Part shown: in pieces, positions 45,101 through 60,100 of the stretch | Numbering within the stretch: the stretch's first letter is position 1 | Layout of the letters: the number at the start of each line of letters is the position of its first letter | Notes under the pieces: model-generated | Database searches by the model: none | Told to the model about the DNA's origin: nothing | What the model saw: the letters and a program-made list of their open reading frames with translations, nothing else | Assembly: GCA_032622095.1 (NCBI GenBank) | Contig: CP136062.1 | Coordinates: 19,566,666 to 19,630,665, forward strand | Reading direction: 5' to 3' | Length of the DNA: 64,000 nucleotides | From: Siphonodentalium dalli | Lineage: Eukaryota > Mollusca > Scaphopoda > Gadilida > Siphonodentaliidae | Translations under genes and position numbers: made by a program

Positions 45101-48100
45101 CACGTCCATCCTGTTTCGGTTAATTATAGCATAGGTACAGGTAGTGGTTTATGTTACAACACATCCATCCTGTTTTGGTTAATTATAGCATAGGTACAGG
45201 TAGTGGTATATGTTACAACACATACATCCTGTTTTGGTTAATTATAGCATACGTACAGGTAGTGGTTTATGTTACAACACATCCATCCTGTTTCGGTTAA
45301 TTATAGCATAGGTACAGGTAGTGGTTTATGTTACAACACATACATCATGTTTTGGTTAATTATAGCATACGTACAGGTAGTGGTTTATGTTACAACACAT
45401 CCATCCTGTTTCGGTTAATTATAGCATAGGTACAGGTAGTGGTTTATGTTACAACACGTCCATCCTGTTTCGGTTAATTATAGCATAGGTACAGGTAGTG
45501 GTTTATGTTACAACACATACATCATGTTTCGGTTAATTATAGCATACGTACAGGTAGTGGTTTATGTTACAACACATCCATCATGTTTCGGTTAATTATA
45601 GCATACGTACAGGTAGTGGTTTATGTTACAACACGTCCATCCTGTTTCGGTTAATTATAGCATACGTACAGGTAGTGGTTTATGTTACAACACATCCATC
45701 ATGTTTCGGTTAATTATAGCATACGTACAGGTAGTGGTTTATGTTACAACACGTCCATCCTGTTTCGGTTAATTATAGCATACGTACAGGTAGTGGTTTA
45801 TGTTACAACACATACATCATGTTTCGGTTAATTATAGCATACGTACAGGTAGTGGTTTATGTTACAACACGTCCATCCTGTTTCGGTTAATTATAGCATA
45901 CGTACAGGTAGTGGTTTATGTTACAACACATACATCATGTTTCGGTTAATTATAGCATACGTACAGGTAGTGGTTTATGTTACAACACGTCCATCCTGTT
46001 TCGGTTAATTATAGCATACGTACAGGTAGTGGTTTATGTTACAACACATCCATCATGTTTCGGTTAATTATAGCATACGTACAGGTAGTGGTTTATGTTA
46101 CAACACGTCCATCCTGTTTCGGTTAATTATAGCATACGTACAGGTAGTGGTTTATGTTACAACACATACATCATGTTTCGGTTAATTATAGCATACGTAC
46201 AGGTAGTGGTTTATGTTACAACACATCCATCATGTTTCGGTTAATTATAGCATAGGTACAGGTAGTGGTTTATGTTACAACACATACATCATGTTTTGGT
46301 TAATTATAGCATACGTGCAGGTAGTTGTTTATGTTACAACACGTCCATCATGTTTCAGTTAATTATAGCATACGTACAGGTAGTGGTTTATGTTACAACA
46401 CATACATCATGTTTTGGTTAATTATAGCATACGTGCAGGTAGTTGTTTATGTTACAACACGTCCATCATGTTTCAGTTAATTATAGCATAGGTACAGGTA
46501 GTGGTTTATGTTACAACACGTACATCATGTTTCGGTTAATTATAGCATAGGTACAGGTAGTGGTTTATGTTACAACACATCCATCATGTTTCGGTTAATT
46601 ATAGCATACGTACAGGTAGTGGTTTATGTTACAACACATACATCATGTTTTGGTTAATTATAGCATACGTACAGGTAGTTGTTTATGTTACAACACATCC
46701 ATCATGTTTCGGTTAATTATAGCATACGTACAGGTAGTGGTTTATGTTACAACACATACATCATGTTTTGGTTAATTATAGCATACGTGCAGGTAGTGGT
46801 TTATGTTACAACACGTACATCATGTTTCGGTTAATTATAGCATAGGTACAGGTAGTGGTTTATGTTACAACACATCCATCATGTTTCGGTTAATTATAGC
46901 ATACGTACAGGTAGTGGTTTATGTTACAACACATACATCATGTTTTGGTTAATTATAGCATACGTGCAGGTAGTGGTTTATGTTACAACACGTACATCAT
47001 GTTTCGGTTAATTATAGCATAGGTACAGGTAGTGGTTTATGTTACAACACATCCATCATGTTTTGGTTAATTATAGCATACGTACAGGTAGTTGTTTATG
47101 TTACAACACATACATCCTGTTTCGGTTAATTATAGCATAGGTACAGGTAGTGGTTTATGTTACAACACATACATCCTGTTTCGGTTAATTATAGCATAGG
47201 TACAGGTAGTTGTTTATGTTACAACACATACATCCTGTTTCGGTTAATTATAGCATAGGTACAGGTAGTGGTTTATGTTACAACACATACATCCTGTTTC
47301 GGTTAATTATAGCATACGTACAGGTAGTTGTTTATGTTACAACACATACATCATGTTTTGGTTAATTATAGCATACGTACAGGTAGTTGTTTATGTTACA
47401 ACACATACATCCTGTTTCGGTTAATTATAGCATACGTACAGGTAGTTGTTTATGTTACAACACATACATCCTGTTTCGGTTAATTATAGCATAGGTACAG
47501 GTAGTGGTTTATGTTACAACACATACATCCTGTTTCGGTTAATTATAGCATACGTACAGGTAGTTGTTTATGTTACAACACATCCATCATGTTTCGGTTA
47601 ATTATAGCATAGGTACAGGTAGTGGTTTATGTTACAACACATACATCATGTTTCGGTTAATTATAGCATAGGTACAGGTAGTGGTTTATGTTACAACACA
47701 TACATCCTGTTTCGGTTAATTATAGCATAGGTACAGGTAGTGGTTTATGTTACAACACATCCATCCTGTTTCGGTTAATTATAGCATAGGTACAGGTAGT
47801 GGTTTATGTTACAACACGTCCATCCTGTTTCGGTTAATTATAGCATAGGTACAGGTAGTGGTTTATGTTACAACACATCCATCCTGTTTTGGTTAATTAT
47901 AGCATAGGTACAGGTAGTGGTATATGTTACAACACATACATCCTGTTTTGGTTAATTATAGCATACGTACAGGTAGTGGTTTATGTTACAACACGTCCAT
48001 CATGTTTCGGTTAATTATAGCATAGGTACAGGTAGTGGTTTATGTTACAACACATCCATCATGTTTCGGTTAATTATAGCATACGTACAGGTAGTGGTTT

Positions 48101-51100
48101 ATGTTACAACACATCCATCCTGTTTTGGTTAATTATAGCATACGTACAGGTAGTGGTTTATGTTACAACACGTCCATCATGTTTCGGTTAATTATAGCAT
48201 ACGTACAGGTAGTGGTTTATGTTACAACACATCCATCCTGTTTCGGTTAATTATAGCATAGGTACAGGTAGTGGTTTATGTTACAACACATACATCATGT
48301 TTTGGTTAATTATAGCATACGTACAGGTAGTGGTTTATGTTACAACACATCCATCCTGTTTCGGTTAATTATAGCATAGGTACAGGTAGTGGTTTATGTT
48401 ACAACACATCCATCCTGTTTCGGTTAATTATAGCATACGTACAGGTCGTGGTTTATGTTACAACACATCCATCCTGTTTCGGTTAATTATAGCATAGGTA
48501 CAGGTAGTGGTTTATGTTACAACACGTCCATCCTGTTTCGGTTAATTATAGCATAGGTACAGGTAGTGGTTTATGTTACAACACATCCATCCTGTTTTGG
48601 TTAATTATAGCATAGGTACAGGTAGTGGTATATGTTACAACACATACATCCTGTTTTGGTTAATTATAGCATACGTACAGGTAGTGGTTTATGTTACAAC
48701 ACATACATCATGTTTTGGTTAATTATAGCATACGTACAGGTAGTTGTTTATGTTACAACACATACATCATGTTTCAGTTAATTATAGCATAGGTACAGGT
48801 AGTGGTTTATGTTACAACACATCCATCCTGTTTCGGTTAATTATAGCATAGGTACAGGTAGTGGTTTATGTTACAACACATCCATCCTGTTTCGGTTAAT
48901 TATAGCATAGGTACAGGTAGTGGTTTATGTTACAACACATCCATCCTGTTTCGGTTAATTATAGCATAGGTACAGGTAGTGGTTTATGTTACAACACATC
49001 CATCCTGTTTCGGTTAATTATAGCATAGGTACAGGTAGTGGTTTATGTTACAACACATCCATCCTGTTTCGGTTAATTATAGCATAGGTACAGGTAGTGG
49101 TTTATGTTACAACACATACATCCTGTTTTGGTTAATTATAGCATACGTACAGGTAGTGGTTTATGTTACAACACATCCATCCTGTTTCGGTTAATTATAG
49201 CATAGGTACAGGTAGTGGTTTATGTTACAACACATCCATCCTGTTTCGGTTAATTATAGCATAGGTACAGGTAGTGGTTTATGTTACAACACATCCATCC
49301 TGTTTCGGTTAATTATAGCATAGGTACAGGTAGTGGTTTATGTTACAACACATACATCCTGTTTCGGTTAATTATAGCATAGGTACAGGTAGTGGTTTAT
49401 GTTACAACACATCCATCCTGTTTCGGTTAATTATAGCATAGGTACAGGTAGTGGTTTATGTTACAACACATCCATCCTGTTTCGGTTAATTATAGCATAG
49501 GTACAGGTAGTGGTTTATGTTACAACACATCCATCCTGTTTCGGTTAATTATAGCATAGGTACAGGTAGTGGTTTATGTTACAACACATACATCCTGTTT
49601 TGGTTAATTATAGCATACGTACAGGTAGTGGTTTATGTTACAACACATCCATCCTGTTTCGGTTAATTATAGCATAGGTACAGGTAGTGGTTTATGTTAC
49701 AACACATCCATCCTGTTTCGGTTAATTATAGCATAGGTACAGGTAGTGGTTTATGTTACAACACATCCATCCTGTTTCGGTTAATTATAGCATAGGTACA
49801 GGTAGTGGTTTATGTTACAACACATACATCCTGTTTCGGTTAATTATAGCATAGGTACAGGTAGTGGTATATGTTACAACACATACATCCTGTTTCGGTT
49901 AATTATAGCATAGGTACAGGTAGTTGTTTATGTTACAACACATCCATCCTGTTTCAGTTAATTATAGCATACGTGCAGGTAGTGGTATATGTTACAACAC
50001 ATACATCATGTTTTGGTTAATTATAGCATACGTGCAGGTAGTGGTTTATGTTACAACACATACATCATGTTTCGGTTAATTATAGCATAGGTACAGGTAG
50101 TGGTTTATGTTACAACACATCCATCCTGTTTCGGTTAATTATAGCATAGGTACAGGTAGTGGTTTATGTTACAACACATACATCCTGTTTCGGTTAATTA
50201 TAGCATAGGTACAGGTAGTGGTATATGTTACAACACATACATCCTGTTTCGGTTAATTATAGCATAGGTACAGGTAGTTGTTTATGTTACAACACATCCA
50301 TCCTGTTTCAGTTAATTATAGCATACGTGCAGGTAGTGGTATATGTTACAACACATACATCATGTTTTGGTTAATTATAGCATACGTGCAGGTAGTGGTT
50401 TATGTTACAACACATACATCATGTTTCGGTTAATTATAGCATAGGTACAGGTAGTGGTTTATGTTACAACACATCCATCCTGTTTCGGTTAATTATAGCA
50501 TAGGTACAGGTAGTTGTTTATGTTACAACACATCCATTATGTTTCGGTTAATTATAGCATACGTACAGGTAGTGGTTTATGTTACAACACATCCATCATG
50601 TTTCAGTTAATTATAGCATACGTACAGGTAGTGGTTTATGTTACAACACATCCATCCTGTTTCTGTTAATTATAGCATACGTGCAGGTAGTGGTTTATGT
50701 TACAACACATCCATCCTGTTTTGGTTAATTATAGCATACGTACAGGTAGTTGTTTATGTTACAACACATCCATCATGTTTCGGTTAATTATAGCATACGT
50801 ACAGGTAGTTGTTTATGTTACAACACATCCATCCTGTTTTGGTTAATTATAGCATACGTACAGGTAGTGGTTTATGTTACAACACATCCATCATGTTTCG
50901 GTTAATTATAGCATAGGTACAGGTAGTTGTTTATGTTACAACACATCCATCCTGTTTCTGTTAATTATAGCATACGTGCAGGTAGTGGTTTATGTTACAA
51001 CACATCCATCCTGTTTTGGTTAATTATAGCATACGTACAGGTAGTTGTTTATGTTACAACACATCCATCATGTTTCGGTTAATTATAGCATACGTACAGG

Positions 51101-54100
51101 TAGTTGTTTATGTTACAACACATCCATCATGTTTCGGTTAATTATAGCATAGGTGCAGGTAGTGGTTTATGTTACAACACATCCATTATGTTTCGGTTAA
51201 TTATAGCATAGGTACAGGTAGTGGTTTATGTTACAACACATCCATCCTGTTTCAGTTAATTATAGCATACGTACAGGTAGTGGTTTATGTTACAACACAT
51301 CCATCCTGTTTCGGTTAATTATAGCATAGGTACAGGTAGTGGTTTATGTTACAACACATACATCATGTTTCGGTTAATTATAGCATAGGTACAGGTAGTG
51401 GTTTATGTTACAACACGTACATCATGTTTCGGTTAATTATAGCATACGTGCAGGTAGTGGTTTATGTTACAACACATCCATCATGTTTCGGTTAATTATA
51501 GCATACGTACAGGTAGTGGTTTATGTTACAACACATCCATCATGTTTTGGTTAATTATAGCATACGTACAGGTAGTTGTTTATGTTTCAACACATCCATC
51601 CTGTTTCGGTTAATTATAGCATACGTGCAGGTAGTGGTTTATGTTACAACACATACATCCTGTTTCGGTTAATTATAGCATACGTGCAGGTAGTGGTTTA
51701 TGTTTCAACACGTCCATCCTGTTTCTGTTAATTATAGCATACGTGCAGGTAGTGGTTTATGTTACAACACATCCATCCTGTTTCGGTTAATTATAGCATA
51801 CGTGCAGGTAGTGGTTTATGTTACAACACGTCCATCCTGTTTCGGTTAATTATAGCATAGGTACAGGTAGTGGTTTATGTTACAACACATCCATCCTGTT
51901 TCGGTTAATTATAGCATAGGTACAGGTAGTGGTTTATGTTACAACACATACATCATGTTTCGGTTAATTATAGCATAGGTACAGGTAGTGGTTTATGTTA
52001 CAACACGTACATCATGTTTCGGTTAATTATAGCATACGTGCAGGTAGTGGTTTATGTTACAACACATCCATCATGTTTCGGTTAATTATAGCATACGTAC
52101 AGGTAGTGGTTTATGTTACAACACATCCATCATGTTTTGGTTAATTATAGCATACGTACAGGTAGTTGTTTATGTTTCAACACATCCATCCTGTTTCGGT
52201 TAATTATAGCATACGTGCAGGTAGTGGTTTATGTTACAACACATACATCCTGTTTCGGTTAATTATAGCATACGTGCAGGTAGTGGTTTATGTTTCAACA
52301 CGTCCATCCTGTTTCTGTTAATTATAGCATACGTGCAGGTAGTGGTTTATGTTACAACACATCCATCCTGTTTCGGTTAATTATAGCATACGTGCAGGTA
52401 GTGGTTTATGTTACAACACGTCCATCCTGTTTCGGTTAATTATAGCATAGGTACAGGTAGTGGTTTATGTTACAACACATCCATCCTGTTTCGGTTAATT
52501 ATAGCATACGTGCAGGTAGTGGTTTATGTTACAACACATACATCATGTTTCGGTTAATTATAGCATAGGTACAGGTAGTGGTTTATGTTACAACACATCC
52601 ATCCTGTTTCGGTTAATTATAGCATAGGTACAGGTAGTGGTTTATGTTACAACACGTACATCATGTTTCGGTTAATTATAGCATAGGTACAGGTAGTGGT
52701 TTATGTTACAACACATACATCCTGTTTCAGTTAATTATAGCATAGGTACAGGTAGTGGTTTATGTTACAACACATCCATCCTGTTTCAGTTAATTATAGC
52801 ATACGTGCAGGTAGTGGTTTATGTTACAACACATACATCATGTTTCGGTTAATTATAGCATAGGTACAGGTAGTGGTTTATGTTACAACACATCCATCCT
52901 GTTTCGGTTAATTATAGCATAGGTACAGGTAGTGGTTTATGTTACAACACGTACATCCTGTTTCGGTTAATTATAGCATAGGTACAGGTCGTGGTTTATG
53001 TTACAACACATACATCATGTTTCAGTTAATTATAGCATACGTACAGGTAGTGGTTTATGTTACAACACATACATCATGTTTCAGTTAATTATAGCATACG
53101 TACAGGTAGTGGTTTATGTTACAACACATACATCCTGTTTCGGTTAATTATAGCATACGTACAGGTAGTGGTTTATGTTGCAACAGATCCATCATGTTTT
53201 TGTTAATTATAGCATACGTGCAGGTAGTGGTTTATGTTACAACACATACATCATGTTTCAGTTAATTATAGCATACGTGCAGGTAGTGGTTTATGTTACA
53301 ACTCATCCATCCTGTTTCGGTTAATTATAGCATACGTGCAGGTAGTGGTTTATGTTACAACACGTACATCCTGTTTCGGTTAATTATAGCATACGTGCAG
53401 GTAGTGGTTTATGTTACAACACGTACATCCTGTTTCGGTTAATTATAGCATACGTGCAGGTAGTGGTTTATGTTACAACACATCCATCCTGTTTTGGTTA
53501 ATTATAGCATACGTGCAGGTAGTGGTTTATGTTACAACACGTACATCCTGTTTCGGTTAATTATAGCATACGTGCAGGTAGTGGTTTATGTTACAACTCA
53601 TCCATCCTGTTTTGGTTAATTATAGCATACGTGCAGGTAGTGGTTTATGTTACAACACGTCCATCATGTTTCGGTTAATTATAGCATACGTGCAGGTAGT
53701 GGTTTATGTTACAACACGTACATCCTGTTTCGGTTAATTATAGCATACGTGCAGGTAGTGGTTTATGTTACAACACGTACATCATGTTTCGGTTAATTAT
53801 AGCATACGTGCAGGTAGTGGTTTATGTTATAACACGTACATCCTGTTTCGGTTAATTATAGCATACGTGCAGGTAGTGGTTTATGTTACAACACATCCAT
53901 CCTGTTTCGGTTAATTATAGCATACGTGCAGGTCGTGGTTTATGTTACAACACATCCATCCTGTTTTGGTTAATTATAGCATACGTGCAGGTAGTGGTTT
54001 ATGTTACAACACATACATCCTGTATCGGTTAATTATAGCATACGTGCAGGTAGTGGTTTATGTTACAACACATACATCCTGTATCGGTTAATTATAGCAT

Positions 54101-57100
54101 ACGTGCAGGTCGTGGTTTATGTTACAACACATCCATCCTGTTTCGGTTAATTATAGCATACGTGCAGGTAGTGGTTTATGTTTCAACACATCCATCCTGT
54201 TTCGGTTAATTATAGCATACGTGCAGGTAGTGGTTTATGTTACAACACGTACATCCTGTTTCGGTTAATTATAGCATACGTGCAGGTAGTGGTTTATGTT
54301 TCAACACATACATCCTGTTTCGGTTAATTATAGCATACGTGCAGGTAGTGGTTTATGTTACAACACATCCATCCTGTTTCAGTTAATTATAGCATAGGTA
54401 CAGGTAGTGGTTTATGTTACAACACATCCATCCTGTTTCAGTTAATTATAGCATACGTACAGGTAGTGGTTTATGTTACAACACATCCATCCTGTTTCGG
54501 TTAATTATAGTATACGTGCAGGTAGTGGTTTATGTTACAACACATACATCCTGTTTCGGTTAATTATAGCATACGTACAGGTAGTGGTTTATGTTATAAC
54601 ACATCCATCCTGTTTTGGTTAATTATAGCATACGTACAGGTAGTGGTTTATGTTACAACACATCCATCCTGTTTCGGTTAATTATAGCATACGTGCAGGT
54701 AGTGGTTTATGTTACAACACGTCCATCCTGTTTCGGTTAAGTATAGCATACGTGCAGGTAGTGGTTTATGTTACAACTCATCCATCATGTTTCGGTTAAT
54801 TATAGCATAGGTACAGGTAGTGGTTTATGTTACAACACGTACATCATGTTTCGGTTAATTATAGCATACGTGCAGGTAGTGGTTTATGTTACAACACATA
54901 CATCCTGTTTCGGTTAATTATAGCATAGGTACAGGTAGTGGTTTATGTTACAACACATACATCCTGTTTCGGTTAATTATAGCATACGTGCAGGTAGTGG
55001 TTTATGTTACAACACATACATCCTGTTTCGGTTAATTATAGCATACGTACAGGTAGTGGTTTATGTTACAACACATACATCCTGTTTTGGTTAATTATAG
55101 CATAGGTACAGGTAGTGGTTTATGTTTCAACACATACATCATGTTTCGGTTAATTATAGCATACGTGCAGGTAGTGGTTTATGTTACAACACATCCATCC
55201 TGTTTCGGTTAATTATAGCATACGTACAGGTAGTGGTTTATGTTACAACACATACATCCTGTTTCGGTTAATTATAGCATACGTACAGGTAGTGGTTTAT
55301 GTTACAACACATACATCCTGTTTCGGTTAATTATAGCATACGTACAGGTAGTGGTTTATGTTACAACACATACATCCTGTTTTGGTTAATTATAGCATAC
55401 GTGCAGGTAGTGGTTTATGTTACAACACATCCATCCTGTTTTGGTTAATTATAGCATACGTACAGGTAGTGGTTTATGTTTCAACACATACATCATGTTT
55501 CGGTTAATTATAGCATACGTGCAGGTAGTGGTTTATGTTACAACACATCCATCCTGTTTCGGTTAATTATAGCATACGTACAGGTAGTGGTTTATGTTAC
55601 AACACATACATCCTGTTTCGGTTAATTATAGCATACGTACAGGTAGTGGTTTATGTTACAACACATACATCCTGTTTCGGTTAATTATAGCATACGTACA
55701 GGTAGTGGTTTATGTTACAACACATCCATCCTGTTTCGGTTAATTATAGCATACGTGCAGGTAGTGGTTTATGTTACAACACATACATCCTGTTTCGGTT
55801 AATTATAGCATACGTACAGGTAGTGGTTTATGTTACAACACATACATCCTGTTTCGGTTAATTATAGCATACGTACAGGTAGTGGTTTATGTTACAACAC
55901 ATACATCCTGTTTCGGTTAATTATAGCATACGTACAGGTAGTGGTTTATGTTACAACACATACATCCTGTTTTGGTTAATTATAGCATAGGTACAGGTAG
56001 TGGTTTATGTTACAACACATACATCCTGTTTCGGTTAATTATAGCATACGTGCAGGTAGTGGTTTATGTTACAACACATACATCCTGTTTCGGTTAATTA
56101 TAGCATACGTACAGGTAGTGGTTTATGTTACAACACATACATCCTGTTTTGGTTAATTATAGCATAGGTACAGGTAGTGGTTTATGTTTCAACACATACA
56201 TCATGTTTCGGTTAATTATAGCATACGTACAGGTAGTGGTTTATGTTACAACACATACATCTTGTATCGGTTAATTATAGCATACGTACAGGTAGTGGTT
56301 TATGTTACAACACATCCATCCTGTTTTGGTTAATTATAGCATAGGTACAGGTAGTGGTTTATGTTTCAACACATACATCATGTTTCGGTTAATTATAGCA
56401 TACGTGCAGGTAGTGGTTTATGTTACAACACATACATCCTGTTTCGGTTAATTATAGCATACGTACAGGTAGTGGTTTATGTTACAACACATACATCCTG
56501 TTTTGGTTAATTATAGCATAGGTACAGGTAGTGGTTTATGTTACAACACATACATCCTGTTTCTGTTAATTATAGCATACGTGCAGGTAGTGGTTTATGT
56601 TTCAACACATACATCATGTTTCGGTTAATTATAGCATAGGTACAGGTAGTGGTTTATGTTACAACACATACATCTTGTATCGGTTAATTATAGCATACGT
56701 ACAGGTAGTGGTTTATGTTACAACACATCCATCCTGTTTCGGTTAATTATAGCATACGTGCAGGTAGTGGTTTATGTTACAACACATCCATCCTGTTTTG
56801 GTTAATTATAGCATAGGTACAGGTAGTGGTTTATGTTACATCACGTACATCCTGTTTCGGTTAAGTATAGCATACGTGCAGGTAGTGGTTTATGTTACAA
56901 CAAGTCCATCATGTTTCGGTTAACTATAGCATACGTGCAGGTAGTGGTTTATGTTACAACACGTCCATCCTGTTTTGGTTAATTGTAGCATACGTGCAGG
57001 TAGTGGTTTATGTTACAACACATACATCCTGTTTCGGTTAATTATAGCATACGTGCAGGTAGTGGTTTATGTTACAACACATACATCCTGTTTCGGTTAA

Positions 57101-60100
57101 TTATAACATACGTGCAGGTAGTGGTTTATGTTACAACACATCCATCCTGTTTCGGTTAATTATAGCATACGTGCAGGTAGTGGTTTATGTTTCAACACAT
57201 ACATCCTGTTTCGGTTAATTATAGCATACGTGCAGGTAGTGGTTTATGTTACAACACGTCCATCCTGTTTTGGTTAATTATAACATACGTGCAGGTAGTG
57301 GTTTATGTTACAACTCATCCATCATGTTTCGGTTAATTATAGCATACGTGCAGGTAGTGGTTTATGTTACAACACATACATCCTGTTTCGGTTAATTATA
57401 GCATACGTGCAGGTAGTGGTTTATGTTACAACACATCCATCCTGTTTTGGTTAATTATAGCATACGTACAGGTAGTGGTTTATGTTACAACACATCCATC
57501 CTGTTTCGGTTAATTATAGCATACGTACAGGTAGTGGTTTATGTTACAACACATACATCATGTTTCGGTTAGTTATAGCATACGTACAGGTAGTGGTTTA
57601 TGTTACAACACATCCATCATGTTTCGGTTAATTATAGCATACGTGCAGGTAGTGGTTTATGTTACAACACATCCATCCTGTTTTGGTTAATTATAGCATA
57701 CGTACAGGTAGTTGTTTATGTTACAACACATCCATCATGTTTCGGTTAATTATAGCATAGGTACAGGTAGTGGTTTATGTTACAACACATCCATCATGTT
57801 TCGGTTAATTATAGCATAGGTACAGGTAGTGGTTTATGTTACAACACATCCATCATGTTTCGGTTAATTATAGCATAGGTACAGGTAGTGGTTTATGTTA
57901 CAACACATCCATCATGTTTCGGTTAATTATAGCATAGGTACAGGTAGTTGTTTATGTTTCAACACATCCATCCTGTTTCGGTTAATTATAGCATAGGTAC
58001 AGGTAGTGGTTTATGTTACAACACATCCATCATGTTTCGGTTAATTATAGCATAGGTACAGGTAGTTGTTTATGTTACAACACATCCATCCTGTTTCGGT
58101 TAATTATAGCATAGGTACAGGTAGTTGTTTATGTTACAACACATCCATCATGTTTCGGTTAATTATAGCATAGGTACAGGTAGTTGTTTATGTTACAACA
58201 CATCCATCATGTTTCGGTTAATTATAGCATAGGTACAGGTAGTTGTTTATGTTACAACACATCCATCCTGTTTCGGTTAATTATAGCATAGGTACAGGTA
58301 GTTGTTTATGTTACAACACATCCATCATGTTTCGGTTAATTATAGCATAGGTACAGGTAGTTGTTTATGTTACAACACATCCATCATGTTTCGGTTAATT
58401 ATAGCATACGTACAGGTAGTTGTTTATGTTACAACACATCCATCATGTTTCGGTTAATTATAGCATAGGTACAGGTAGTTGTTTATGTTACAACACATCC
58501 ATCATGTTTCGGTTAATTATAGCATAGGTACAGGTAGTTGTTTATGTTACAACACATCCATCATGTTTCGGTTAATTATAGCATACGTACAGGTAGTTGT
58601 TTATGTTACAACACATCCATCCTGTTTAGGTTAATTATAGCATAGGTACAGGTAGTTGTTTATGTTACAACACATCCATCCTGTTTAGGTTAATTATAGC
58701 ATAGGTACAGGTAGTGGTTTATGTTACAACTCATCCATCATGTTTCGGTTAATTATAGCATACGTACAGGTAGTTGTTTATGTTACAACACATCCATCAT
58801 GTTTCGGTTAATTATAGCATACGTGCAGGTAGTTGTTTATGTTACAACACATCCATCCTGTTTAGGTTAATTATAGCATAGGTACAGGTAGTTGTTTATG
58901 TTACAACACATCCATCCTGTTTCAGTTAATTATAGCATACGTGCAGGTAGTGGTTTATGTTACAACACGTACATCCTGTTTCGGTTAATTATAGCATAGG
59001 TACAGGTAGTGGTTTATGTTACAACACATCCATCCTGTTTCAGTTAATTATAGCATACGTGCAGGTAGTGGTTTATGTTACAACACATCCATCCTGTTTC
59101 AGTTAATTATAGCATACGTGCAGGTAGTGGTTTATGTTACAACACATCCATCCTGTTTCGGTTAATTATAGCATAGGTACAGGTAGTGGTTTATGTTACA
59201 ACACATCCATCCTGTTTCAGTTAATTATAGCATAGGTACAGGTAGTGGTTTATGTTACAACACATCCATCATGTTTTGGTTAATTATAGCATAGGTACAG
59301 GTAGTGGTTTATGTTACAACACATACATCATGTTTCAGTTAATTATAGCATACGTGCAGGTAGTGGTTTATGTTACAACACATACATCATGTTTTGGTTA
59401 ATTATAGCATACGTGCAGGTAGTGGTTTATGTTACAACACATACATCATGTTTTGGTTAATTATAGCATAGGTACAGGTAGTGGTTTATGTTACAACACA
59501 TCCATCATGTTTTGGTTAATTATAGCATAGGTACAGGTAGTGGTTTATGTTACAACACATACATCATGTTTCAGTTAATTATAGCATACGTGCAGGTAGT
59601 GGTTTATGTTACAACACATCCATCCTGTTTCAGTTAATTATAGCATACGTGCAGGTAGTGGTTTATGTTACAACACATACATCATGTTTTGGTTAATTAT
59701 AGCATAGGTACAGGTAGTGGTTTATGTTACAACACGTACATCATGTTTCGGTTAATTATAGCATAGGTACAGGTAGTGGTTTATGTTACAACACATCCAT
59801 CCTGTTTCGGTTAATTATAGCATAGGTACAGGTAGTTGTTTATGTTACAACACGTCCATCCTGTTTATGTTAATTATAGCATACGTACAGGTAGTGGTTT
59901 ATGTTACAACACATCCATCATGTTTCGGTTAATTATAGCATAGGTACAGGTAGTGGTTTATGTTACAACACGTACATCATGTTTTGGTTAATTATAGCAT
60001 AGGTACAGGTAGTGGTTTATGTTACAACACATCCATCCTGTTTTGGTTAATTATAGCATACGTACAGGTAGTGGTTTATGTTACAACACATACATCCTGT